Assembly: GCF_000170915.1 (NCBI RefSeq)
Contig: NZ_ABCT01000004.1
Span: forward strand, 1-64,000
Origin: Limnobacter sp. MED105
GTDB taxonomy: Bacteria; Pseudomonadota; Gammaproteobacteria; Burkholderiales; Burkholderiaceae_B
DNA: 64,000 nucleotides
Reading direction: 5' to 3'
Positions 10,054 through 20,142 of this stretch are shown here, piece after piece (position 1 is the stretch's first letter; the number at the start of each line of letters is the position of its first letter). The translations under genes were made by a program, and so were the position numbers. The notes below the pieces were generated by a model. It saw nothing but the letters and a program-made list of their open reading frames with translations, was not told the DNA's origin and did not search any database.

Positions 10054-10368
10054 TTAGAACGGAATTTTGCGGGTCAGAATGTCTTTGTACATCACCCAGT
10101 CACCCATGAGGCTGTAGAGCGGATACTTGAATGTGGCTGGGCGGTTCTTCTCGAAAAAGAAGTGTCCCACCCACGCAAATGCATAGCCTGTCAGCAAGCC
10201 ATACAGTAGCCACATGGGTTGGCCTGTGGTGATCAATTTGAACAAACACACCAGTGCCAGCGTTGAGCCCACAAAGTGCAGTCTGCGACAAGTCAGGTTG
10301 TTGTGTTCAGCCAAGTAAAAAGGGTAAAAATCTGCAAAAGTCTGAAATCTGTTTCCGGTTTTTGGCAT
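10054..10368 (-). CDS. DUF962 / Mpo1-like membrane protein
   Basis: About 104 residues. It has the DUF962 (YGL010w/Mpo1-like) pattern: an N-terminal FYLAEHNNLTCRRLHFVG with two conserved His, two transmembrane segments, then GHFFFEKNRPATF with a further conserved His, and YPLYSLMGD. Yeast Mpo1 is an iron-dependent dioxygenase of 2-hydroxy fatty acids; whether the bacterial protein does this is unknown. The start at 10368 is chosen because GGAGA lies seven bases upstream; another ATG two codons earlier is too close to that site. It converges on der and is divergent from the CBS gene. Confidence 0.8.
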   Translation of the reverse strand: MPKTGNRFQTFADFYPFYLAEHNNLTCRRLHFVGSTLALVCLFKLITTGQPMWLLYGLLTGYAFAWVGHFFFEKNRPATFKYPLYSLMGDWVMYKDILTRKIPF

Positions 10369-10453
10369 GCCCATGTCTCCATTTATTTATTTTTGATCGT
10401 TGTAGTTTACATCCCTTGCCGCTTCAGGCTTGCATTTGCCCAGAAATTTGGAC

Positions 10454-10481
10454 TTGAAAGCTGTGGCATTTCGGGTAGGAT
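10454..10481 (+). promoter_or_regulatory. Possible promoter for the CBS-pair gene
   Basis: TTGAAA at 10454-10459, a 16-base spacer and TAGGAT at 10476-10481, about 39 bases before the start codon. The match is moderate. Confidence 0.4.
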
Positions 10482-10519
10482 GAATAAAACGACCATAAGA
10501 ATATTTTAGGAGGTTTGTG

Positions 10520-10993
10520 ATGCAAGTTAAAGAAGTCCTGCGCGTAAAGGGCAACACGCTTTTTACTGTCACCCCCGAAACCAATCTTTCTGATTGCGTG
10601 GTAACCATGGCCGATCATGATGTAGGTTCTCTGGTCGTGATGGACAAAGGGGTGCTGGCTGGCATCGTAACCTTCCGCGAAGTGATTCGTGTACTGGCCA
10701 AGCGACAGAAAGAGCACCGCACAGGCCCCACCCCCCCAGTGGCGGAAATTGTGGTTCGCGAAGTGATGAACACAGAGCCCACAGTGGCAACCCTGGATAT
10801 GGAAGTGGACAGCCTTCGTAAATTAATGCTTGAGAATCACCAGCGCTATTTGCCTGTGATGGATGGAAACACCCTGTGCGGCGTGATTTCGTTTCACGAC
10901 GTGGCCAAAGCAGTGCTTGAAGAACAAGGGTTTGAGAACAAAATGCTGAAAGGCTATATTCGCGATTGGCCGATGGAAGAAAGCAGCAGTTGA
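10520..10993 (+). CDS. CBS-domain-pair protein
   Basis: 157 residues made almost entirely of two CBS domains (about residues 5-65 and 77-140; landmarks MADHDVGSLVVMDKGVLAGIVTFRE and LMLENHQRYLPVMDGNTLCGVISFHD). Such Bateman modules bind adenine nucleotides and usually regulate a partner; the partner is not evident. The start is clear: a perfect AGGAGG at 10508-10513 with a six-base gap to the ATG (a GTG one codon earlier is too close). It may be cotranscribed with the downstream FAD oxidoreductase. Confidence 0.85.
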   Translation: MQVKEVLRVKGNTLFTVTPETNLSDCVVTMADHDVGSLVVMDKGVLAGIVTFREVIRVLAKRQKEHRTGPTPPVAEIVVREVMNTEPTVATLDMEVDSLRKLMLENHQRYLPVMDGNTLCGVISFHDVAKAVLEEQGFENKMLKGYIRDWPMEESSS

Positions 10994-11026
10994 GTTGAAC
11001 ACAGAAGCAGTGCAGGTGGTACCAAA

Positions 11027-12055
11027 TTGAAGAAAAGAGTTGCGATTATTGGCGCTGGTATGTCGGGTTTGGCTTGCGCACGAGAATTGATCCAGCAAGG
11101 CCACGAAGTCACCTTGTATGAGAAAAGTCGCGGCCCGGGTGGGCGTATGCCCACGCGCTGGCTGAATCGCGATACCGACCCCCCCTTGGGTTTTGATCAC
11201 GGTACCCAATATTTCCAGGCCTCGTCACCCGCGTTTGTTGAATTGATTGATCTTGCCCACAAAGCGGGCGCGGTTGCGCCCTGGGCTGGTTCTGTTGTGA
11301 ACCTGGGCTATGGGCTTTCCTCCCCGCATGCCAGCACCACCACTCGATGGGTGGGCACCCCTGGAATGGCCAGTTTGGGGCGTTTTATGGCTCAAGGGCT
11401 TGATGTTCGATTGCAATGCCGGGTGGCTGGTGTGGTTCACACCGATGGTCTGTTCCAGCTAACGGTGCACCTCGCCGATGGCACTGTGCGCGTAGAGTCT
11501 GGCTTTCATGCCGTGGTCAGTGCCGTTCCTGCAGAGCAGGTGGTGCCGCTCTTCGAGGAAGTTCACAAACCTTTGGCCCAATTGGCCGCTGCTGTTGAAT
11601 CCAACGCCACTTGGTCAGTCATGCTCACGCCGCGGGAGCTTGTCAAAGTCGATTTTGACGGAGCCTTCGTGGTGGACAGTCCACTGGGCTGGATTTGCCG
11701 GGATTCGTCCAAGCCTGGCAGGGCCGTGGGCGATCGCTGGATCTTGCAGGCCACTGCTGATTGGTCTCGGCTGCACCAGGACTACGCCGCTGAGGAAGTG
11801 GGAAAAATGCTGCTTGATGTGTTCTGCAATGTAACTGGTCAGCTGATTGAGGAGCCTCTGACCATGACTGCACATCGATGGTTGTATTCTTTGCCGAGCA
11901 ATCCTGTAGGCGTTCCTTGTTATTTCAGCGAAGAGAATATGCTGGGTGCATGTGGCGACTGGCTCAACGGCGCACGTGTTGAAGATGCATTTTTGAGTGG
12001 TTACACTCTGGGGCATCAACTGTCCAATGCATTCAACAGTACTTTGATTCAGTAG
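11027..12055 (+). CDS. FAD-dependent oxidoreductase, renalase-like
   Basis: 342 residues. The N-terminal Rossmann fingerprint (VAIIGAGMSGLACARELIQQ) and the following YEKSRGPGGRMPTR motif match bacterial renalase-like / NAD(P)-binding amine-oxidase-type flavoproteins. A second nucleotide-binding segment is near the C-terminus (LGACGDWLNGARVEDAFLSG), where FAD contacts usually lie. Substrate unknown; the characterised bacterial renalases oxidise aberrant dihydro-NAD(P) isomers. The start is TTG 11027 with AGGTGG upstream, 34 bases after the CBS gene. Confidence 0.8.
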   Translation: MKKRVAIIGAGMSGLACARELIQQGHEVTLYEKSRGPGGRMPTRWLNRDTDPPLGFDHGTQYFQASSPAFVELIDLAHKAGAVAPWAGSVVNLGYGLSSPHASTTTRWVGTPGMASLGRFMAQGLDVRLQCRVAGVVHTDGLFQLTVHLADGTVRVESGFHAVVSAVPAEQVVPLFEEVHKPLAQLAAAVESNATWSVMLTPRELVKVDFDGAFVVDSPLGWICRDSSKPGRAVGDRWILQATADWSRLHQDYAAEEVGKMLLDVFCNVTGQLIEEPLTMTAHRWLYSLPSNPVGVPCYFSEENMLGACGDWLNGARVEDAFLSGYTLGHQLSNAFNSTLIQ

Positions 12056-12174
12056 CAACTCGGCTGCAAATAAATTGCAATTGAGAAGTTGCAAGTGAGC
12101 AAGCTCAACACCCGCGCCGTTCAGGTGCGGGATATTCCGATAAAATAACCTTTTGCTTATTCGAGTGAACGCGC

Positions 12175-13281
12175 ATGTCCGGAAGCAGCCTGGGTCGCCT
12201 TTTTGTGGTCAGTAATTTTGGGGAAAGCCATGGGCCTGCCATTGGTTGCGTGGTGGATGGTTGCCCACCGGGTTTACCACTCACCGAAGCCGACTTGCAA
12301 GCAGACCTGGACCGACGCAAACCGGGTACCTCCCGCCATGTGACTCAGAGACAGGAAGCCGATCAGGTTGAAATTCTTTCCGGTGTGTTTGAAGGCGTGA
12401 CAACGGGAGCCCCCATTGGCTTGTTGATTCGGAATCAAGACCAGCGCAGCAAAGATTACGGCAACATCATGGACACGTTTCGCCCGGGCCATGCCGATTA
12501 CACCTACTGGCACAAATATGGCATTCGTGATTATCGCGGGGGCGGGCGTTCCTCGGCCCGCATGACTGCGCCCATGGTAGCGGCAGGCGCAATTGCGAAA
12601 AAATGGCTGGCCAGCAAGCTGGGTATTGAGATTCGTGGTTGCATGACCCAAATAGGCGAGGTGGATATTCCGTTCTTCACTTGGGACGATGTACATACCA
12701 ATCCTTTTTTCGCGCCAAACAACGAAAAGGTTGCCGAGCTAGAGGCCTATATGGATGCCTTGAGAAAGTCGGGCGACTCATGTGGTGCTGGCTTGCGTGT
12801 GCAGGCCACTGGCGTGCCTGTCGGTTTGGGTTCGCCTTTGTACGACAAGCTGGATGCCGACATTGCCCACGCCATGATGAGCATTAACGCTGTAAAAGGC
12901 GTTGAAATTGGCGCTGGTTTCGCTTGTATTGCCCAAAAGGGCTCTGAGCACGGTGATGAAATGACCCCGGAGGGATTTGGTTCCAACCACGCAGGCGGCA
13001 TTCTGGGCGGTATTTCAACTGGCCAGGATATTGAAGTTCGCATGGCGATCAAGCCAACGTCCAGCATTCGTTTGCCCAGAAAGTCGATAGATAAAGCGGG
13101 CAATCCGATCGACGTTGAAACCTATGGCCGACACGACCCTTGTGTTGGAATACGCGCAACGCCTATTGCTGAGGCCATGCTTGCTTTGGTCATTATGGAT
13201 CACATGCTGGTGCATCGCGCACAGTGTGCGGATGTTCAGGTGGGCACACCACAAATTCCCCCCGGCATTTCAAATTATTAA
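12175..13281 (+). CDS. aroC: Chorismate synthase
   Basis: 368 residues, the usual size. It performs the last step of the shikimate pathway, converting EPSP to chorismate with reduced FMN. The signature [18 protein letters not shown] is at the N-terminus, and RxGGRSSARxT ([19 protein letters not shown]) and the [16 protein letters not shown] motif follow. It supplies chorismate for the trp genes further along. It is followed at 27 bases by an MFS gene, the order seen in other Burkholderiales. Confidence 0.97.
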   Translation: MSGSSLGRLFVVSNFGESHGPAIGCVVDGCPPGLPLTEADLQADLDRRKPGTSRHVTQRQEADQVEILSGVFEGVTTGAPIGLLIRNQDQRSKDYGNIMDTFRPGHADYTYWHKYGIRDYRGGGRSSARMTAPMVAAGAIAKKWLASKLGIEIRGCMTQIGEVDIPFFTWDDVHTNPFFAPNNEKVAELEAYMDALRKSGDSCGAGLRVQATGVPVGLGSPLYDKLDADIAHAMMSINAVKGVEIGAGFACIAQKGSEHGDEMTPEGFGSNHAGGILGGISTGQDIEVRMAIKPTSSIRLPRKSIDKAGNPIDVETYGRHDPCVGIRATPIAEAMLALVIMDHMLVHRAQCADVQVGTPQIPPGISNY

Positions 13282-13308
13282 GTTGTTAATCTCTACACGG
13301 GCAGGCAT

Positions 13309-14490
13309 TTGCAACTGGGCTGGTTAGCGCTTTTTTACGCAGCGTATTTCGCATTTGTAGGCTTGTATTCGCCGTTTTTGGGGCCTTACCTGAAATCGAT
13401 TGGTCACAGTCTGGATGTGATCGCCCTGGCTTTGGGCATGATGCAGTTGATGCGAATTGTTGGTCCATTTGCCTGGGGCTGGCTGGCTGACCACACCGGC
13501 AACCGGGTTCGCTGGATTCGATTGGGAACCTTTGCTGGTTTCTGTTTCGCAGCGCTCGCATTTTGGTATCAGCAAACGCCTTCGCACCTCATTGTTCTCG
13601 TCTTGCTCTTGAACCTGAGTATTTCTGGTTTGGTGCCCATGTCCGATTCCTACGCCATGGAGCGTTGTGCTGGTTGCACTGGTCAGTATGGCCAAGTGCG
13701 TTTGTACGGCTCGTTGGGCTTTGTGTTGGCGGTGCTGGTTTTTGGGGCAGTGGCGGATCGCTTTGGTTTTGCCTCCTATCCGTTTTGGGCCTGTGCCATG
13801 TTGCTGCTTGGCTATGTTGCAGCCTTGAAATTCACACCCGATTCACCCCGGGTTGCCAACACGGAGAGTTCGATCTTGTTAACCGGCAGCGGCTTTAAAC
13901 GGCTGCTGTTACCGGGGCCCATGCCGCTTTTCTGGTTGGCTTCTTTTTTCATGATTTTTGCCCATGGAGTTTTTTACGCCTTTTTCTCACTCTATTTGCT
14001 CGAATTCAATTATTCGGAACTGAGCATTGGTGGTTTGTGGGCATTCGGTGTGATGTGCGAGGTGGTCTTTTTTGCACTTCAAACCCGCTTCTTCAAACGC
14101 TTTTCCCTGAACACTTGGCTTTGCGTCAGTTTCGCGGCTTGTGCGTTTCGCTTCGCCCTGACTGCGGCGTTCCCTGAATTCGGCTGGGTGATGCTTTTTG
14201 CTCAGGGCTTGCATGCTTTAACCTTTGCGGCACACCATACCGCTACCATTAGTTGGTTGCGAGAAAACCTGCCGGGCAAGCTGGTGGTTCGTGGCCAGGC
14301 CATGTATGCCACCATTGCGTATGGCTTAGGGGGTTCAGCGGGTACATTTTTGGGTCGTTTTGCATGGGAGTGGGGCGGGCCAGCCAGCGCATTTGCCATG
14401 GCCTCGGTCAGTGGTTTGATTGCCTTGCTTCTTGGCTGGCGTTTTACAATCGCCAGCAAGCAAGCCCCTTCGGCACTTTTGTCGGGATAA
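13309..14490 (+). CDS. MFS transporter of the HcaT/MFS_1-like family
   Basis: 393 residues with about twelve transmembrane segments. The N-terminal half reads ALFYAAYFAFVGLYSPFLGPYL and GWLADHTGNRVRWIRLG, the loop 2-3 signature of the MFS_1-like (PF12832-type) group that includes E. coli HcaT and YcaD relatives. The C-terminal half has ALTFAAHHTATISWL and YGLGGSAGTFLGRFAW. The substrate is not predictable. The start is TTG 13309 with GCAGG close upstream. It may be cotranscribed with aroC. Confidence 0.82.
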   Translation: MQLGWLALFYAAYFAFVGLYSPFLGPYLKSIGHSLDVIALALGMMQLMRIVGPFAWGWLADHTGNRVRWIRLGTFAGFCFAALAFWYQQTPSHLIVLVLLLNLSISGLVPMSDSYAMERCAGCTGQYGQVRLYGSLGFVLAVLVFGAVADRFGFASYPFWACAMLLLGYVAALKFTPDSPRVANTESSILLTGSGFKRLLLPGPMPLFWLASFFMIFAHGVFYAFFSLYLLEFNYSELSIGGLWAFGVMCEVVFFALQTRFFKRFSLNTWLCVSFAACAFRFALTAAFPEFGWVMLFAQGLHALTFAAHHTATISWLRENLPGKLVVRGQAMYATIAYGLGGSAGTFLGRFAWEWGGPASAFAMASVSGLIALLLGWRFTIASKQAPSALLSG

Positions 14491-14580
14491 GCAGTCTTAG
14501 ATGGGTAGTTGATGTCAACTTTGCAGCATTGTCTGCCGTTTCTACAGAACGGTTTTACTGAAAATTACAGGTGAAAAACA

Positions 14581-15414
14581 ATGGTATTTTCTGGATTGAA
14601 GCGACGCACCACCTTAACGCTGACGCTTGCGTTTTCAACTGGTGTGTTGGCCGCATGTTTAACCACTCAAACCACCTCGGGTGGGGCGGTTGGGGTTGAT
14701 CGTTCCCAATTTGTACTGGTTTCCTCGGCGGAAGTAGACGCCGCTGCCGCCAAGGGCTATGCCGATGTGATCGCCAAGGCTCAAAAAGAGGGCAAACTGA
14801 ACAGGGACGCCAAGCAGGTGGCTCGTGTGCGCGCCATTGCCAATCGGCTCATTCCTCAAACTGTGGCTTTCCGGCCGGATGCACCGCAATGGAAGTGGGA
14901 AGTCAATGTGATTGAATCAGACCAACTGAATGCATGGTGCATGGCTGGCGGAAAAATCGCTTTTTACTCGGCCTTGATTGAAAAGTTGGCCCTGACTGAT
15001 GATGAAATTGCCGCCATCATGGGACATGAAATCGCCCATGCTCTGCGGGAACACAGCCGGGAACGAATTTCACAGCAACTCGCCACCAATGTTGGGCTTG
15101 ACCTGGCTTCGGCTGTTTTTGGTTTGTCGCGCGGTGCGTCCGATCTGGCTGGCATGGCCGCCAATGTTGCAATTTCACTACCTTATGGGCGTTCCCACGA
15201 GGTCGAGTCTGATCGAATTGGCGTGGAGCTGGCAGCGCGCGCGGGCTACAACCCCCGCGCTGCAATCAGTGTTTGGCAGAAGATGAGCCGGGCCGGTGGT
15301 GGATCACCTCCCGAGCTGTTGTCGACGCACCCTTCACCCGAGAACCGAATTCAGGATTTGGAAGTTTATTCAGCCAAGGTTCAGCCTTTGTACGAGCAAG
15401 CCAAAAGGCGTTGA
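14581..15414 (+). CDS. M48-family zinc metalloprotease lipoprotein (LoiP/YcaL-like)
   Basis: 277 residues. The signal peptide ends in LAAC with Cys26 as the lipidation site. The M48 core contains the zinc-binding HEIAH (in MGHEIAHALREHSRER) and the downstream glutamate in HEVESDRIGVELAARAGY. Family members such as LoiP, YcaL and BepA act on misassembled outer-membrane proteins. It lacks the TPR domain of BepA, so it is nearer LoiP/YcaL. It is separated by 90 bases from the MFS gene. Confidence 0.88.
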   Translation: MVFSGLKRRTTLTLTLAFSTGVLAACLTTQTTSGGAVGVDRSQFVLVSSAEVDAAAAKGYADVIAKAQKEGKLNRDAKQVARVRAIANRLIPQTVAFRPDAPQWKWEVNVIESDQLNAWCMAGGKIAFYSALIEKLALTDDEIAAIMGHEIAHALREHSRERISQQLATNVGLDLASAVFGLSRGASDLAGMAANVAISLPYGRSHEVESDRIGVELAARAGYNPRAAISVWQKMSRAGGGSPPELLSTHPSPENRIQDLEVYSAKVQPLYEQAKRR

Positions 15415-15574
15415 GCACTGGCGGGTGGCTTGATTTTGGGGCACAGCCACGTCCGCTGTGCTGCTAGGTCTGTGCTGGCTGTGGCATAATCAGGGGTTAT
15501 TCTCCACGCAATTTGCTGGTCCGTTCAGCGGAACAAACCCGCTGAATGAGTCAGCCCGAAGCAGGTCCTTGAAA

Positions 15575-16975
15575 ATGGCAAAAACTCTTTACGACAAACT
15601 CTGGGAAAGTCATGTGGTGCGCACCGAAGAGGATGGCACCTCACTGATTTACATCGACCGCCATTTGCTGCATGAAGTCACCAGCCCCCAAGCCTTTGAA
15701 GGTTTGGAGCTTGCTGGTCGCGACTTGTGGCGCAACAGTGCCAACCTGGCTGTGGTGGATCACAACGTGCCTACCACCGATCGTTCCAAGGGAATTGCAG
15801 ACCCCACCTCGCGACTGCAGGTGGAAACCTTGGACAAAAATGCCAAAGCCCACGGTTTGACCTATTTCGACATTAAAGACCTGCGTCAGGGCATCGTTCA
15901 CGTGATTGGTCCAGAGCAGGGCGCGACCTTGCCGGGCATGACCGTGGTTTGCGGCGACTCGCACACAAGTACCCATGGCGCCATTGGTGCATTGGCATTT
16001 GGTATTGGTACCTCGGAAGTTGAGCATGTCATGGCCACTCAGTGTTTGCTGATGAAGAAAGCAAAAAACATGTTGGTGCGCGTAGAGGGCACCTTGGGCA
16101 AGGGTGTTTCTGCGAAAGACGTGATTTTGGCCATCATCGGCAAAATCGGCACGGCCGGCGGCACTGGCTATGCGATTGAATTTGCCGGTTCAGCCATTCG
16201 TGGCTTGTCCGTTGAAGGCCGTATGACCATGTGCAACATGGCCATTGAGGGCGGGGCACGTTCCGGCATGGTGGCGGTCGATGAAAAGACGATTGAATAC
16301 GTGAAAGGCCGGCCCTTCAGCCCGAAAGGCGAAATGTGGGATGCCGCTGTGGCTTATTGGAAGACCTTGCATTCAGATGAAGGTGCGCAGTTTGACCGCG
16401 TGGTTGAACTGAAAGCCGAGGACATTGAGCCGCAGGTGAGCTGGGGTACTTCACCGGAAATGGTAACTGATGTTCATGGTGTGGTGCCCGATCCTGCTTT
16501 GGTGGCCGATCCGGTGAAACGCCAAGGCTATGAGCGTGCCTTGCAGTACATGGGCTTGAAGCCGTTGCAGAAAATTGAAGACATCAACGTGGATACCGTA
16601 TTCATTGGTTCTTGTACCAATTCTCGCATTGAAGATTTGCGCGATGCCGCTGCGGTGGTGAAAGGCAAGAAAAAGGCGGAATCGGTCAAATTGGCCATGG
16701 TGGTCCCTGGCTCGGGACTGGTAAAGGCCCAGGCCGAACAGGAAGGTTTGGACAAAATTTTCCTGGAAGCCGGGTTTGAGTGGCGTGAGCCAGGTTGCTC
16801 AATGTGCTTGGCCATGAATGCCGATCGTTTGGGCAGTGGAGAGCGATGTGCCTCCACCAGCAACCGGAATTTTGAAGGACGTCAAGGTGCGGGCGGCCGT
16901 ACACACCTTGTTAGCCCGGCCATGGCGGCTGCGGCAGCGATTGCAGGCCATTTCACTGATTCCAGAACTTTTTAA
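15575..16975 (+). CDS. leuC: 3-isopropylmalate dehydratase large subunit
   Basis: 466 residues, the aconitase-type subunit that isomerises 2- to 3-isopropylmalate in leucine synthesis with LeuD. Cluster cysteines appear in [14 protein letters not shown] and [37 protein letters not shown] is the expected substrate region. The start is ATG 15575 ([15 protein letters not shown]), the family N-terminus; the frame is open for 39 more codons upstream but those are not conserved-looking. The stop is 18 bases before the entericidin-like gene. Confidence 0.97.
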   Translation: MAKTLYDKLWESHVVRTEEDGTSLIYIDRHLLHEVTSPQAFEGLELAGRDLWRNSANLAVVDHNVPTTDRSKGIADPTSRLQVETLDKNAKAHGLTYFDIKDLRQGIVHVIGPEQGATLPGMTVVCGDSHTSTHGAIGALAFGIGTSEVEHVMATQCLLMKKAKNMLVRVEGTLGKGVSAKDVILAIIGKIGTAGGTGYAIEFAGSAIRGLSVEGRMTMCNMAIEGGARSGMVAVDEKTIEYVKGRPFSPKGEMWDAAVAYWKTLHSDEGAQFDRVVELKAEDIEPQVSWGTSPEMVTDVHGVVPDPALVADPVKRQGYERALQYMGLKPLQKIEDINVDTVFIGSCTNSRIEDLRDAAAVVKGKKKAESVKLAMVVPGSGLVKAQAEQEGLDKIFLEAGFEWREPGCSMCLAMNADRLGSGERCASTSNRNFEGRQGAGGRTHLVSPAMAAAAAIAGHFTDSRTF

Positions 16976-16993
16976 AACAAGGGAGTACTTGAT

Positions 16994-17131
16994 ATGAAAA
17001 TCGTTTCCGTACTGATGCTTGCTTTGTCAGCTCTGTCATTGTCCGCCTGCAACACCATTGAAGGCATGGGTAAAGACATTAAGGCGGGCGGCGCCGCCAT
17101 TGAGCGTACCGCTGACGAGAACAAAAAGTAA
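16994..17131 (+). CDS. Entericidin-family small lipoprotein
   Basis: A 45-residue gene. The signal peptide MKIVSVLMLALSALSLSAC ends in a lipobox (LSAC, Cys19), then comes NTIEGMGKDIKAGGAAIERTA, the hallmark of the entericidin A/B (EcnA/EcnB) family. The enteric proteins form an antidote/toxin lipoprotein pair; only one copy is present here and its job is unproven. GGGAG lies eight bases before the ATG. The location between leuC and leuD is a recurring betaproteobacterial arrangement (recalled knowledge). Codon use and phase fit the surrounding operon. Confidence 0.88.
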   Translation: MKIVSVLMLALSALSLSACNTIEGMGKDIKAGGAAIERTADENKK

Positions 17132-17148
17132 TTTTTACTGACATTCAC

Positions 17149-17196
17149 AAGCCCTGCATGCATTCGCAGCAGGGTTTGAAATCCGGCTTAACCGGA
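17149..17196 (+). other. Two adjacent hairpins between the entericidin gene and leuD
   Basis: Hairpin 1: AAGCCCTGC (17149-17157) pairs with GCAGGGTTT (17169-17177) over nine base pairs including one wobble. Hairpin 2: TCCGG (17182-17186) pairs with CCGGA (17192-17196). There is no proper U tract, so these look more like mRNA processing, stability or partial-attenuation structures than a full terminator. Confidence 0.5.
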
Positions 17197-17213
17197 ATAT
17201 TCACGGATTAATT

Positions 17214-17855
17214 ATGGACAAATTTGTAACCCACACTGGCATCGCCGTTGCTTTGAACCGCGCCAATGTGGACACCGACGCCATCATCCCAAAACAGTTT
17301 TTGAAAAGCATCAAGCGCACCGGGTTTGGTGAGCACCTGTTCGATGGCTGGCGTTACCTGGACGAAGGCGAGCCCGGCATGGATTGCACCAAGCGGCCCT
17401 TGAATCCTGATTTCGAGCTGAATAAGCCCGAATTCAAGGGGGGCACAGTGTTGGTCGCAGGCCCCAACTTTGGGTGCGGGTCATCTCGTGAACACGCCCC
17501 CTGGGCGTTGCAACAGTACGGTTTTAAGGCTGTGATCTCCAGTAGTTTTGCTGATATTTTCTTCAACAACTGCTTTAAAAATGGATTCTTACCCATTGTT
17601 TTAAAAGAAGAAGAGTTGAAGGAAGTGTTTGCTTTGATTGAGGCCAAGCCTGGTATTGAAATCACAGTCAATCTTGAGCAGCAAACCGTGAGCATTGCGG
17701 ACAAAAGCTACGGCTTTAACGTAGATGCATTCCGCAAGCATTGCCTTATGAACGGTTTCGACGACATTGGTCTGACTTTGCAGCATCGCGATGAAATTGT
17801 CGCTTTCGAGAAAAACCGCTTGGCCAACCAGCCTTGGCTTGCAAATACCATCTAA
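17214..17855 (+). CDS. leuD: 3-isopropylmalate dehydratase small subunit
   Basis: 213 residues, the swivelling domain partner of LeuC. Family landmarks are [31 protein letters not shown] and [17 protein letters not shown]. It forms the LeuCD heterodimer in the cytoplasm. It follows the entericidin-like gene by 82 bases and precedes leuB by 23 bases. Confidence 0.97.
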   Translation: MDKFVTHTGIAVALNRANVDTDAIIPKQFLKSIKRTGFGEHLFDGWRYLDEGEPGMDCTKRPLNPDFELNKPEFKGGTVLVAGPNFGCGSSREHAPWALQQYGFKAVISSSFADIFFNNCFKNGFLPIVLKEEELKEVFALIEAKPGIEITVNLEQQTVSIADKSYGFNVDAFRKHCLMNGFDDIGLTLQHRDEIVAFEKNRLANQPWLANTI

Positions 17856-17878
17856 ATAAAAACAGGCAGAGAACCAGA

Positions 17879-18973
17879 ATGACTTTGAAAATTGCCGTAA
17901 TGCCCGGTGACGGGATTGGCCCAGAGATTACAGCGCAGGCCGTGAAGGTGCTTGAAGCACTGAAAACCGATGGTTTGAACATCGAATTTGAGCATGCCCT
18001 GATCGGTGGTGTGGCTTACCGTGAAAAAGGTATGCCCCTGCCTGAAGAAACCGTGAACCTGGCCAAGGCTTCGGATGCTGTACTGTTTGGTGCAGTAGGT
18101 GATTTCTCGCTTGACACTTTGCCGCGCCATTTGCGCCCCGAGCAAGCCATTCTGGGTATTCGTAAGGCTTTGAACTTGTTTGCCAATTTTCGTCCCGCCA
18201 TGGTTTACGAGGAACTGGCTGATGCGTCTACCTTACGTCCCGAAGTGGTGGCGGGTCTTGATATTCTGATTGTTCGCGAATTGACGGGCGACATTTACTT
18301 TGGCACGCCGAGAGGAAATCGCATTGCAGAGGATGGCCCGTTCAAGGGTGAGCGCGAAGCATTCGATACCATGCGCTACGCTGAAACCGAAATTCGCCGC
18401 ATTGCCCATGTTGCATTTCAGGCGGCACAAAAGCGTGGTGGCAAGTTGTGCTCGGTTGACAAAGCCAATGTGCTGGAAACTACCCAGTTTTGGCGCGACA
18501 TCGTGACTGAGGTTGGCAAGGAATACAGCGATGTCGAATTAAGCCACATGTATGTTGACAACTGCGCCATGCAGCTGTTGAAAAACCCAAAGCAGTTTGA
18601 CGTCATCGTGACCGGCAACCTGTTCGGTGATATTTTGTCAGATGAAGCGTCGATGTTGACTGGCTCTATTGGCATGTTGCCTTCGGCGTCGCTGAATGAA
18701 TCAAACTTTGGTTTGTACGAACCGATTCACGGTTCGGCGCCCGATATTGCTGGCAAGGACCTGGCCAACCCCATGGCCACTGTGCTTTCTGCAGCCATGA
18801 TGCTGCGCTACACATTTGGTCTCGAAGATTATGCCAACCGCATTGAGAGTGCGGTGAAAACCGTGTTGGCCACTGGCCCGCGTACAGGTGATATTTGGCG
18901 TGACGGCAAGACGCGCACCGGCACAGCAGGTATGGGCGATGCAATTGTTGCTGCGCTGGCCAAGCAACAATAA
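17879..18973 (+). CDS. leuB: 3-isopropylmalate dehydrogenase
   Basis: 364 residues, NAD-dependent oxidative decarboxylation of 3-isopropylmalate. The N-terminus is [17 protein letters not shown]; the active-site region contains [10 protein letters not shown], and [26 protein letters not shown] with [15 protein letters not shown] close the cofactor site. The ATG at 17879 (after AGGCAGAGA) is chosen; the reading frame extends 15 codons upstream into leuD. Confidence 0.97.
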   Translation: MTLKIAVMPGDGIGPEITAQAVKVLEALKTDGLNIEFEHALIGGVAYREKGMPLPEETVNLAKASDAVLFGAVGDFSLDTLPRHLRPEQAILGIRKALNLFANFRPAMVYEELADASTLRPEVVAGLDILIVRELTGDIYFGTPRGNRIAEDGPFKGEREAFDTMRYAETEIRRIAHVAFQAAQKRGGKLCSVDKANVLETTQFWRDIVTEVGKEYSDVELSHMYVDNCAMQLLKNPKQFDVIVTGNLFGDILSDEASMLTGSIGMLPSASLNESNFGLYEPIHGSAPDIAGKDLANPMATVLSAAMMLRYTFGLEDYANRIESAVKTVLATGPRTGDIWRDGKTRTGTAGMGDAIVAALAKQQ

Positions 18974-19017
18974 AGCGAAATCGCGATTCAAGAATTTAAA
19001 AGTACTGGAGTTTTTTT

Positions 19018-20142
19018 ATGTTGAAAGTTGGTTTGATTGGGTGGCGTGGCATGGTGGGTTCCGTGCTCATGCAACGTATGCAAGAAGAGAATGATTTCGC
19101 GCATTTCGAGCCGATTTTCTTCTCCACTTCCAATGCTGGTGGCAAGGCCCCGGCTTTCGCCGGAAATGCAGGTCCCTTGCAAGACGCAAACAACATCGAT
19201 GCCCTGAAACAAATGGACGTGGTGTTGACTTGCCAGGGCGGTGATTACACCAATGAGGTGTTTCCCAAGTTGCGCGAGGCTGGCTGGAACGGTTACTGGA
19301 TTGACGCGGCCTCAAGCCTGCGCATGAAAGACGATGCCATTATTATTCTCGATCCGGTCAATATGAACGTGATCAAGGATGGCTTGACCAAGGGCATCAA
19401 GAATTACGTGGGTGGCAACTGCACAGTCTCACTGATGTTGATGGCTCTGGGCGGTCTTTTCCAGCAGAATAAAATTGAATGGATTACGTCCATGACCTAC
19501 CAAGCCGCTTCTGGCGCTGGTGCGCAGAACATGCGCGAACTGATTTCGCAGATGGGTAGTATTCACGGTTCAGTCAAAGAGTTGTTGGCCGATCCCGCTT
19601 CCGCGATTCTTGAGATTGACCGTAAGGTCGCCCAGCATATCAATTCCGACGCATATCCAACGGATAACTTTGGCGTACCACTGGGCGGAAGTCTCATTCC
19701 CTGGATCGACAAAGACCTGGGCAATGGGCAGTCGAAAGAAGAATGGAAAGGCGGTGCAGAAACCAACAAGATTCTGGGCAAGCCGGCCATGGGTACACCC
19801 GGTTGCGTACCTGTAGACGGGCTGTGCGTGCGTGTGGGTGCCATGCGTTGTCACTCGCAGGCCTTGACCATCAAGCTGAAGCAGGACATTCCATTGAATG
19901 AGATCAATGACATGCTCGCCAAGGCCAATGATTGGGTTAAAGTAATTCCCAATGAGCGTGATGCATCCATGCGCGATTTGACTCCTGCCGCTGTCACAGG
20001 CCGCATGCATGTGCCAGTTGGCCGCTTGCGAAAAATGGCAATGGGTGGCGAGTACCTTAGCGCATTCACCGTGGGTGATCAGCTGTTGTGGGGTGCGGCC
20101 GAGCCACTGCGCCGCATGCTGCGTATTTTGATTGAACGCTAA
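19018..20142 (+). CDS. asd: Aspartate-semialdehyde dehydrogenase
   Basis: 374 residues. It reduces aspartyl phosphate to aspartate semialdehyde for lysine/DAP, threonine and methionine. The N-terminal NADP fold is [16 protein letters not shown]; the catalytic Cys135 sits in [10 protein letters not shown] and the acid/base His in [11 protein letters not shown]. It is of the gamma/beta-proteobacterial type ([10 protein letters not shown]). Its pathway partner lysC lies 11 kb downstream. Confidence 0.97.
   Translation: MLKVGLIGWRGMVGSVLMQRMQEENDFAHFEPIFFSTSNAGGKAPAFAGNAGPLQDANNIDALKQMDVVLTCQGGDYTNEVFPKLREAGWNGYWIDAASSLRMKDDAIIILDPVNMNVIKDGLTKGIKNYVGGNCTVSLMLMALGGLFQQNKIEWITSMTYQAASGAGAQNMRELISQMGSIHGSVKELLADPASAILEIDRKVAQHINSDAYPTDNFGVPLGGSLIPWIDKDLGNGQSKEEWKGGAETNKILGKPAMGTPGCVPVDGLCVRVGAMRCHSQALTIKLKQDIPLNEINDMLAKANDWVKVIPNERDASMRDLTPAAVTGRMHVPVGRLRKMAMGGEYLSAFTVGDQLLWGAAEPLRRMLRILIER

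Noticed and set aside
12060-12174. CCCGC...GCGGG repeat before aroC as a terminator or promoter element.
   Set aside because: The stem is only five bases with a poor loop and no U tract, and the -35/-10 spacing nearby (15 bases) is not convincing.
15458-15574. In-frame upstream extension of leuC beginning MLLGLCWLW, which could look like a leucine leader peptide.
   Set aside because: It is open straight into leuC without a stop, has no ribosome site or terminator/antiterminator pair, and family alignment favours ATG 15575.
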